Origin: Deltaproteobacteria bacterium
Lineage (GTDB): Bacteria > Desulfobacterota > Desulfobacteria > Desulfobacterales > JAABPS01
Assembly (NCBI GenBank): GCA_019309685.1
Contig: JAFDFT010000013.1
Span: 1 to 15,913, forward strand
Direction: 5' to 3'
DNA length: 15,913 bases
Part shown: positions 6,418-12,413 of the stretch, in pieces
Position numbering within the stretch: position 1 is the stretch's first letter
Layout of the letters: each line of letters begins with the position of its first letter
Notes under the pieces: model-generated
The model's database searches: none
Seen by the model: the letters and a program-made list of their open reading frames with translations, nothing else
What the model was told of the DNA's origin: nothing
Position numbers and translations under genes: made by a program

Positions 6418-7208
6418 TAGTTAATTTTTACAATTGTTCTTGTATACGCCTGCCCACTTTCCAGCGTATACGACATTTTCATAGTTTCCAAACATCCCTG
6501 AGCATAAAGCTGAATGCATTCAGGGTAAAGCTCCCACTCGAGCTTTAGGCCCTTTTCCTTTATTGTTTCGATGGTGTCATTCGGTGCTATAGAAAATGCT
6601 TTCTGACCGATAATTGGGCCGGAATCTTCGCCATAATCAATAAAATGAACGGTACAACCCCCCACTTTCGCGCCGTATTTATATGTGTCTCCATAGCCAT
6701 CAACGCCTGGAAACGCAGGGAGTAATGCGGGGTGAATATTCATGATGCGTGGATGATTCGGGTTAATATTAAATCTATCAATAAAATATGGGGTTAAATT
6801 CCTCATAAACCCCGCAAGAACCAGAAGATCCACCGGATAAGTTTTTATTTTATCGAGCAGTTCCGCCTCGGCAATCGCCCGTGTTACAAAATATTGTGTT
6901 GTCTTTTTGATATCGCGGTCATTTGTAAAAAGATTTTGTTTTGAAAATATTTCATCCAGATTAAAATCCTCAGGGGGCTGAGTTTCATCCGATTCGTTTT
7001 TATAGAGCTGAACAACCTTTTTATAATCAACAACAAAAGTAGAGATGGTGTGTTTTTTGGCTCTTTGAAGCCCTCGCGCTTCAGGATTATCCGATCCGAC
7101 AAAAATCATCTCACCATCAATCTTTCCGGATTCACAAGAATCGATAATGGCCTGAAGGTTTGTCCCCCCTCCTGATATAAGCGCACCGATCTTAATTTTT
7201 TTGCTCAT
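6417..7208 (-). CDS. purN: Phosphoribosylglycinamide formyltransferase, long form
   Basis: PurN transfers a formyl group from 10-formyltetrahydrofolate to GAR in purine synthesis. The substrate-binding N-terminus is IGALISGGGTNLQAIID (7-23). The catalytic triad is Asn157 and His159 in MNIHPALLPAFPG and Asp195 in GEDSGPII, so it should be active. At 263 residues it is longer than the usual 190-220. The extra length is mostly a charged insert at about 64-108, before the AIAEAELLDKIKTYPVDLLVLAGFMR core, plus a C-terminal tail. The ATG at 7208 follows AGGAG in CAGGAGAGGCGAAC, a good binding site. The TAG stop is formed by the edge of the MITE-like element, so the last residues may differ from relatives. 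It lies 106 bp downstream of the phosphoesterase gene and is convergent with the TraB gene. Confidence 0.94.
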   Translation of the reverse strand: MSKKIKIGALISGGGTNLQAIIDSCESGKIDGEMIFVGSDNPEARGLQRAKKHTISTFVVDYKKVVQLYKNESDETQPPEDFNLDEIFSKQNLFTNDRDIKKTTQYFVTRAIAEAELLDKIKTYPVDLLVLAGFMRNLTPYFIDRFNINPNHPRIMNIHPALLPAFPGVDGYGDTYKYGAKVGGCTVHFIDYGEDSGPIIGQKAFSIAPNDTIETIKEKGLKLEWELYPECIQLYAQGCLETMKMSYTLESGQAYTRTIVKIN

Positions 7209-7291
7209 GTTCGCCTCTCCTGATGATTTTATATAATCTTTTGATATTAAAGAAAAAAACTATGAAAAAATCATATTTTTCCACCCGAATC

Positions 7292-7307
7292 ATACAAAAT
7301 TTTGTAT
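7292..7307. promoter_or_regulatory. 16-bp perfect AT-rich palindrome upstream of purN
   Basis: ATACAAAATTTTGTAT is perfectly symmetric; after one mismatch on each side the symmetry continues with AT, giving 20 of 22 symmetric positions. It lies 84 bp upstream of the purN start and 8 bp past the phosphoesterase stop. It could be an operator for purN or the hairpin of a weak terminator for the phosphoesterase gene, though there is no loop and no U-run directly after it. It does not resemble the E. coli PurR box. Confidence 0.4.
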
Positions 7308-7314
7308 CATTGCT

Positions 7315-8301
7315 CTATTTAACACATGCACCTGCTTCTGTTTTTAATATCTCAATACCCGAAGAGAATGCACCCGTTAACTGAAGGATCACGTATCTAA
7401 ACTTTGAGGATCTACCGCTTTCCTGTCCTGGATTAATGCATAACACATTGTTAATTTTAGTACTTATTTCTCCTGAACGTCCGGGTGACTCATGAATATG
7501 CCCGTGAAGGGACGCAATTATTTTTCCAGCCTTTGACCATTTCTCTATAAAGTGCCTGACACTCAAACTCCCTACATGCAACCCATTATAAATAACATCA
7601 AGAGGTGTTCTGTATGGCGGAGTATGCGAAACAAAAATAAAAGGCTTATCTATTATTTCAGATAGCTGATGGTGATCTCGTTCAATCGTATCACTTGAAT
7701 TTAAATCAATAACTGCCTTTTCCAGGATGCCATTTGATGAAATATGGCCAGATAACTGGACTTGATTGCCCGGGGAAAAAGGAAATTCAGGAGTATCGGG
7801 CTTTTCCCAGTCCTTTCTGTTGAAAGGTGTTGGCGGAACAACCATATACCCGACAATATCAACAGTATCTGTTAAATGATGCTTCTCCATGTGCAGGAGG
7901 TGAAACAAATCATTATTGTGCTCCTGAAGGATATCTCTGTTACAGATATAATCATCATTGGCCATATCAAGATAGATACAGATATCCTTTTGTTCCCTGA
8001 AATTCATGATGGCTGGCACAAATATGTCCTTTAAATATTTTGCCTGCGCTTTCAGTATGTTGGATTGTCGCTCATCCGGCAAATGATGAGGGATCAGGTC
8101 GCCACCGACGATAATACTATCAACACCCTCATTTTTTGCAATGGAAAGCATTGAAAAAAGATGGTCGGGACTCGCATGTATATCGGTTGTATAAAGAATT
8201 TTCACAGTGTTTAGAATGTTCTCAATAGAGCAAAAAGTGTCTTTTGGCACAAGAAACAGAAACGAATAATAGACGTTTACGCGCTTTCTACTTTGACACA
8301 T
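7315..8301 (-). CDS. Calcineurin-like metallophosphoesterase
   Basis: The metal-binding motifs occur in family order: TTDIHA (Asp40, His42), GGDLIPH (Asp68), AND-D (Asn115, Asp117), FVSHTPPY (His226) and LHGHIHES (His266, His268, His270). The fourth motif is normally GNH[DE]; here Gly is Ala114 and the proton-donating His is Asp116, so catalysis or substrate may differ from the usual. INPGQ (289-293) after the last motif resembles small YfcE-like phosphodiesterases. Substrate is unknown; the protein is probably cytoplasmic. The ATG at 8301 gives 328 residues, but the first 32 match nothing and no ribosome binding site precedes them. A GTG at 8205 (VKILYTTDIHA) puts the first motif near the N-terminus, as is usual, and gives 296 residues. 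I think the GTG start more likely, also because a promoter for the divergent gene lies at 8293-8320. Confidence 0.88.
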   Translation of the reverse strand: MCQSRKRVNVYYSFLFLVPKDTFCSIENILNTVKILYTTDIHASPDHLFSMLSIAKNEGVDSIIVGGDLIPHHLPDERQSNILKAQAKYLKDIFVPAIMNFREQKDICIYLDMANDDYICNRDILQEHNNDLFHLLHMEKHHLTDTVDIVGYMVVPPTPFNRKDWEKPDTPEFPFSPGNQVQLSGHISSNGILEKAVIDLNSSDTIERDHHQLSEIIDKPFIFVSHTPPYRTPLDVIYNGLHVGSLSVRHFIEKWSKAGKIIASLHGHIHESPGRSGEISTKINNVLCINPGQESGRSSKFRYVILQLTGAFSSGIEILKTEAGACVK

Positions 8302-8320
8302 AAGTATCGGTTTTTTAAAT
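8293..8320 (+). promoter_or_regulatory. Candidate promoter of the solute-binding protein gene
   Basis: TTGACA (8293-8298) is followed after 16 bp by TTAAAT (8315-8320), four of six matches to TATAAT. Transcription would begin near 8327, giving a leader of about 65 nt before the ATG at 8394. It overlaps the longest possible start of the divergent phosphoesterase gene. Confidence 0.4.
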
Positions 8321-8393
8321 ATTGAATTAATTCGTAAAATATCTCAAAATATGGTATGAAAGCAACTCCAAACAATTAGATTGGGGGGTAACT

Positions 8394-9926
8394 ATGAAAT
8401 ATAAATTCTTTTTAAAGTTGATTCTTCTGGCATTTGTACTCCTGTTCTTTTCAGGTTCGGCTGCTGTGGCTCAAAAAAAAGTGCTTCGAGTAGGATTATA
8501 TACCGATCCTGAGACCATTAACCCGTTTGAATTCAAAACCTGGAACGAGTTGCCAGTAACGGGCAATATCACCCCCGGATTAATGGGTCCCGCAAATCCG
8601 GATACCGGACTGCGAAGGATGAGTCTGGCTGAATCCGTAGAAATACTGGAAAATGGGAAAGACATCCTCATCAAACTTAAAAAGGGGTATAAATTTCATA
8701 CAGGAGATCCTTTAACCCCGGAGGATATCAAATTTTCTGTTGAACAGACACAAATGCCGGACAACGCCAATGTATATGCGGGTATATTCAGCGAAATCTC
8801 TCAAGTGGAAATTGTGGATGAGCATACACTGATTTATCGATTTGAAGAACCTTTCGCGCCATGGCAGGACACCATGTGGATGGGTGTCAGTTCAAAAAAC
8901 TATTATGAAAACGTCGGAAAGGAAAAGTTTCGTTCTCACCCTGTTGGATGCGGCCCATTCCAGTTTAAAGAAAGGAAAAGGGGGGAATATATAACCCTTG
9001 AAACAGTTAAAAATCATGCTGAATATAAACCCGATTTCAATGAAATTCGATTTCTCATCGTGCCTGATCCAATTACCCGTCTGGCGATGCTCGAAACCAA
9101 AGAGCTTGATCTGATCTACAATGTTTTGCCGCATCAGGTAGCAGAGTTAAAACGGCATCCCCATATAAAAATAAAAAAAGCCCAGGTCCCAAGCCTTTAT
9201 TACCTTTCCATTAAACCATCATTTTTCCCTGAATTAAAAGATCGAAAGGTAAGGATGGCCATCAGCTATGCCATTAACCGGCGCCAAATCGTTGATAAAG
9301 TATTTTTTAAACAAGGCTATCCATTGTATACATGGGCAAATAAGGGTGAAATCGGTTATGATCCCGGCTTTAAAATTGAATACAACCTTGAAAAAGCACG
9401 AAAATTATTAAAAGAATCAAACTATGAACATGGAACACCTTTGGTTATCACATATACCAGTGTTATGCCCAACGCGCCGATCGTGGCAACGATTCTCCAA
9501 AAATATATGAAAAATATCGGCATAAACGCGATGATAACACAACTTGAATACGGAACCTATTTAACATACGCCAGAAACAAGGACCCAAGGGCTGGCCATA
9601 TGGCGCTTTCTGCTTTTGCCGTTGACCAAGATCCAAATGCGCATCTGGCGCTTGGGATGGGAAGTACTTCTACTTACTGTTATTACACGGATAGACCCAA
9701 TCAGGAAGAAATGGACAAGTTGATTGCCGCTCAAAACAAAGAAACAAATATGGGAAAAAGGCTGGAGATATTAAAACAAATCCATGCAATCAACAACTCA
9801 GATCCTGGCAGTATCTCCCTTTTCGGCCTATATGAGATTTATGCCATGAATAGACGGATTGATTATACTTGGATCTCCGGAGGAATATATCCTGCATATC
9901 TTTATAAAACAAAATTGATTAAATAA
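8394..9926 (+). CDS. ABC transporter substrate-binding protein, family 5 (DppA/OppA-like)
   Basis: This is a periplasmic binding protein of the SBP_bac_5 family, which binds oligopeptides, nickel complexes or other small ligands for an ABC importer. It has 510 residues, typical for the family. A Sec signal peptide covers 1-26 (Lys-rich start, hydrophobic core LILLAFVLLFF, cleavage after AVA, before QKK). There is no lipobox Cys, so it should be soluble in the periplasm. Family features are LRVGLYTDPETINPF (31-45), KLKKGYKFHTGDPLTPEDIKF (roughly 94-114), HPVGCGPFQFKE, and VRMAISYAINRRQIVDKVF in lobe II. The start is well supported by a GGGGGG tract in the Shine-Dalgarno position. No permease or ATPase gene is adjacent, so it is an orphan here and must share a transporter encoded elsewhere. 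Ligand cannot be predicted. Confidence 0.94.
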   Translation: MKYKFFLKLILLAFVLLFFSGSAAVAQKKVLRVGLYTDPETINPFEFKTWNELPVTGNITPGLMGPANPDTGLRRMSLAESVEILENGKDILIKLKKGYKFHTGDPLTPEDIKFSVEQTQMPDNANVYAGIFSEISQVEIVDEHTLIYRFEEPFAPWQDTMWMGVSSKNYYENVGKEKFRSHPVGCGPFQFKERKRGEYITLETVKNHAEYKPDFNEIRFLIVPDPITRLAMLETKELDLIYNVLPHQVAELKRHPHIKIKKAQVPSLYYLSIKPSFFPELKDRKVRMAISYAINRRQIVDKVFFKQGYPLYTWANKGEIGYDPGFKIEYNLEKARKLLKESNYEHGTPLVITYTSVMPNAPIVATILQKYMKNIGINAMITQLEYGTYLTYARNKDPRAGHMALSAFAVDQDPNAHLALGMGSTSTYCYYTDRPNQEEMDKLIAAQNKETNMGKRLEILKQIHAINNSDPGSISLFGLYEIYAMNRRIDYTWISGGIYPAYLYKTKLIK

Positions 9927-9939
9927 ATTACCGCTGCCC

Positions 9940-9965
9940 GCTGGCACTATCAGCTGGAGCTATCA
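9940..9965 (+). repeat. Tandem 13-bp duplication
   Basis: GCTGGCACTATCA is followed directly by GCTGGAGCTATCA, matching at 11 of 13 positions, 14 bp after the stop of the binding-protein gene. The region could also fold weakly on the minus strand (GGCGCT/AGTGCC with one G-U). No T-run follows, so it is not a clear terminator. Confidence 0.45.
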
Positions 9966-9983
9966 GCGCCATTATCCTTAAAC

Positions 9984-10012
9984 TTGACAATGCCGAATCA
10001 GAGTACTATATT
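9984..10012 (+). promoter_or_regulatory. Sigma70-type promoter of trxA-trxB-bamD
   Basis: TTGACA (9984-9989), a 17-bp spacer and TATATT (10007-10012) make a near-consensus promoter. Transcription would start near 10019, leaving a leader of about 40 nt before trxA. It is the strongest promoter match in the window. Confidence 0.7.
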
Positions 10013-10059
10013 TTTAATTACTATTAACAAAATTATAGAAACAGAAAGGATCTAATTTT

Positions 10060-10386
10060 ATGGCTGACGGTATTTTGGAAATTAACGACAGTAGTTTTGA
10101 TGGTGAAGTATTACAATCAGAAAAGCCGGTTCTGGTTGATTTTTGGGCGCCGTGGTGTGGCCCCTGCAAAGCGATCGGACCCATTATCGAAGACCTCTCA
10201 GGCACATTTGGCGATAAAATAAAATTTGTGAAATGCAACGTTGATGACAACCCTGTCACACCGAACAAGTATGGCATAAAGTCAATCCCAACGCTTATCT
10301 TTTTCGATAAAGGAGACCTTGTTAATCAGATAATAGGACTTGTCGCGAAAACACAACTCGAAGACGCGATTAACAACCTTCTTTAG
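10060..10386 (+). CDS. trxA: Thioredoxin
   Basis: A small cytoplasmic disulfide reductase of 108 residues, the standard length. The active site is WAPWCGPCK with redox Cys33 and Cys36. The buried Asp27 (LVDFW) and the cis-proline Pro77 (SIPT) are in place. The fold order is typical: VDFWAPWCGPCKAIGPII, then FVKCNVDDNP, then YGIKSIPTLIFFDKGD. AGAAAGGA lies 9 nt upstream of the ATG. trxB, its reductase, begins 12 bp downstream in the same operon, so the pair forms a complete NADPH-thioredoxin system. Likely clients include ribonucleotide reductase and other thiol enzymes. Confidence 0.97.
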   Translation: MADGILEINDSSFDGEVLQSEKPVLVDFWAPWCGPCKAIGPIIEDLSGTFGDKIKFVKCNVDDNPVTPNKYGIKSIPTLIFFDKGDLVNQIIGLVAKTQLEDAINNLL

Positions 10387-10398
10387 GAAATAGCTCAC

Positions 10399-11331
10399 AT
10401 GTCTGAAGTTGATTACGATCTTGTTATTATTGGAGGTGGACCTGCAGGACTTACCGCTGGACTTTATGCAGCAAGGGCAAGGCTGAATGTCGTATTGCTT
10501 GAAAAAGCGGCTCTTGGGGGTCAGGTTATTGTATCTGACTGGGTAGAAAATTATCCTGGTTTTCCTGAAGGCCTGAACGGGTTTGAACTCATGCAACGAA
10601 TGGCCGATCAGGCAAAACGCTTTGGTCTTACGATTGAAACAAATGAAGTGGTTTCACTTGATCTGGCTGAGCCGATCAAAAAGATCCATCTAAACGATAA
10701 AACTGTTACCGCCCATACAATTATCTTAGCTACCGGAGCCTCTCCCAAAAAACTTGGCATTCCAGGCGAAGACATGTTTTCCGGCAAAGGGGTATCTTTT
10801 TGTGCGACCTGTGATGGACCTTTTTTCAAAGACCGCGTTGTTGCTGCTGTAGGAGGTGGCGATACCGCAGTAAAAGAAAGTTTATTTCTGACAAAATTCG
10901 CCAAAAAAGTTTACCTCATTCATCGAAGGGATGAGCTCCGGGCAACTAAGATCCTGCAGGAACGCGCCCTTGAAAATGATAAAATTGAACTCATATGGGA
11001 TTCCGTTGTTACCAGTATTAACGGCGGTTTAACTGATGTTGAAAGCCTTACTGTAAAAAATGTCAAAACCCAAGAAACACAAACGCTTTCCGTGGATGGC
11101 TGCTTTATATGGGTAGGCACTGATCCGACCACTAAATTTCTTGGAGACACTATCCATGTAGACAAATCCGGTTTCATCATTGTTGATTTGTCAATGGAAA
11201 CTTCTGTCTCTGGTGTATACGCTGCAGGTGATGTTAGAAATCCCCTATGCCGTCAAATCGTTACAGCTGTCGGTGACGCAGCCACGGCAGTATATTCAGC
11301 CGAGAACTATCTGGAAAAAATAACAAAATGA
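10399..11331 (+). CDS. trxB: Thioredoxin reductase
   Basis: This FAD-dependent, NADPH-linked flavoenzyme reduces TrxA. It has 310 residues, the normal low-molecular-weight bacterial form. The FAD-binding motif is IIGGGPAGLTAG (10-21), the redox pair is Cys135 and Cys138 in FCATCDG, and the NADPH-domain motif is GGGDTAVKES (152-161). HRRDELRA (175-182) carries the arginines that bind the 2'-phosphate of NADPH, which argues for NADPH rather than NADH or ferredoxin. YAAGDVR (274-280) is the C-terminal FAD motif. The start ATG follows TAGGA, which overlaps the trxA stop, suggesting translational coupling. bamD follows after 7 bp. Confidence 0.97.
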   Translation: MSEVDYDLVIIGGGPAGLTAGLYAARARLNVVLLEKAALGGQVIVSDWVENYPGFPEGLNGFELMQRMADQAKRFGLTIETNEVVSLDLAEPIKKIHLNDKTVTAHTIILATGASPKKLGIPGEDMFSGKGVSFCATCDGPFFKDRVVAAVGGGDTAVKESLFLTKFAKKVYLIHRRDELRATKILQERALENDKIELIWDSVVTSINGGLTDVESLTVKNVKTQETQTLSVDGCFIWVGTDPTTKFLGDTIHVDKSGFIIVDLSMETSVSGVYAAGDVRNPLCRQIVTAVGDAATAVYSAENYLEKITK

Positions 11332-11338
11332 GGTTTTA

Positions 11339-12022
11339 ATGAAACAAAAGCTAACGATTGGCATTATGATATTAATGTTATGTTCAGGATGCGCCGCCCT
11401 TGATCTTGAATACATGCTTAACAAGTATTTTGGCCCCGAGGAAGAAGAAACATCCCGGCAGTTGGCCTTAGACGGTATGGAAGAATTTGAAAGAGGAAAA
11501 TATAAGAAGGCGCTAGAAAAATTTGATAAATTAAAAGATTGGTATCCTTTCAGCCGATACGCATTGCTAGCGGAACTTAAAATAGCCGATTGCAACTACA
11601 AGCTGGGAGAATATGATAAGGCGATAGAAGCATATGAACAATTTATCAATCTTCACCCCAGAAATGAAGCTGTACCTCAAGCCATCTATCATATAGGACT
11701 GTGCTATTTTGAACAAATAGCAACCATTGACAGGGATCAAACATCAGCACGAAAAGCACTTGATACATTCGGACAACTGAAAAAACATTTCCCGGAGAGT
11801 GAATATACATACAAATCAGAAGAAAAAATTGATGAATGCCTAAAAAGCCTGGCTGGCAATGAGTTTTATATTGGTATTTTTTATTACAAAAGCAAACATT
11901 ATAAAGCGGCCTTCCATCGGTTTAGAAATATTGTTACCAACTATCCAGATGTTGGTATTCACAAACAAGCTCTTGATTACATGACGTTAGCTGAATTATC
12001 CTTAAAAGAGGAAAAAAATTAA
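11339..12022 (+). CDS. bamD: Outer membrane assembly lipoprotein BamD-like (YfiO)
   Basis: BamD is an outer-membrane lipoprotein facing the periplasm that works with BamA to insert beta-barrel proteins. The 227-residue product starts with a lipoprotein signal MKQKLTIGIMILMLCSGC; lipidation would be at Cys18. The -3 residue is Cys rather than the usual Leu, a mild departure. TPR-like helical repeats fill the rest, such as MEEFERGKYKKALEKFDKLKDWYPFSRYA (46-74), GEYDKAIEAYEQFINLHPRNE and HYKAAFHRFRNIVTNYPD. The phrase WYPFSRYA followed by A-L-IADC-Y is typical of BamD. The closest alternative is a generic CpoB/YbgF-type TPR protein. The ATG at 11339 has GAGG overlapping the trxB stop, so it is probably translated from the same mRNA. 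Confidence 0.85.
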   Translation: MKQKLTIGIMILMLCSGCAALDLEYMLNKYFGPEEEETSRQLALDGMEEFERGKYKKALEKFDKLKDWYPFSRYALLAELKIADCNYKLGEYDKAIEAYEQFINLHPRNEAVPQAIYHIGLCYFEQIATIDRDQTSARKALDTFGQLKKHFPESEYTYKSEEKIDECLKSLAGNEFYIGIFYYKSKHYKAAFHRFRNIVTNYPDVGIHKQALDYMTLAELSLKEEKN

Positions 12023-12177
12023 AGACATCGATACAAACGTCTATCTTGCAAGCAACAACAACAGGTATAAAAAAACAAGAACCTTTATAATAAAAACACT
12101 TTACACGAATTCTATTTTAGTGTAATAGCCCTCAATCGTATTGTTTGAAATTATATATATCTCTAGGAGAAATGTTC

Positions 12178-12369
12178 ATGTCAAAGATTTGTGAAATATG
12201 CGGGAAAAAACCAATGGTTGGGAATAATGTGAGCCATGCCCATAATGTTACAAAGCGCCGCTTCAATCCCAATTTGCAAAATGTAAAAGCAGTGGATAAA
12301 GGAAGAGTCAGACGGATGTCCGTATGCACGAGCTGTATAAAGGCTGGTGCCGTTACAAAAGCACCCTAA
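12178..12369 (+). CDS. rpmB: 50S ribosomal protein bL28 (zinc-binding C+ form)
   Basis: bL28 is a small protein of the large ribosomal subunit. The 63-residue product contains the family core GKKPMVGNNVSHAHNVTKRRFNPNLQ and KGRVRRMSVCTSCIKAG. Cys5/Cys8 and Cys50/Cys53 form two CxxC pairs, so this is the zinc-ribbon C+ paralogue, not the C- form used under zinc limitation. Three in-frame starts exist (12145, 12172, 12178). The ATG at 12178 lies 8 nt after AGGAG (12165-12169) and gives the canonical MSKICE; the 12172 ATG is too close to that site. The gene is alone, 155 bp after bamD, and convergent with rel. Confidence 0.96.
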   Translation: MSKICEICGKKPMVGNNVSHAHNVTKRRFNPNLQNVKAVDKGRVRRMSVCTSCIKAGAVTKAP

Positions 12370-12413
12370 GGACACTAAGCAAAGGTAGTGATATTTATTG
12401 CGCTTTAAAATTC

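Noticed and set aside
6366..6548. Plus-strand frame of 60 residues
   Set aside because: It begins in the MITE-like element and runs antisense through the purN 3' end; no ribosome binding site and no recognisable product.
12100..12128. TTTACA-17-TAATAG as an rpmB promoter
   Set aside because: The -10 hexamer matches TATAAT poorly. A promoter is likely somewhere in 12023-12160, but this pair is not convincing.
12373..12390. CACTA/TAGTG hairpin between rpmB and rel as a bidirectional terminator
   Set aside because: The stem is only 5 bp with an 8-nt loop, and no clean T-run follows on either strand.
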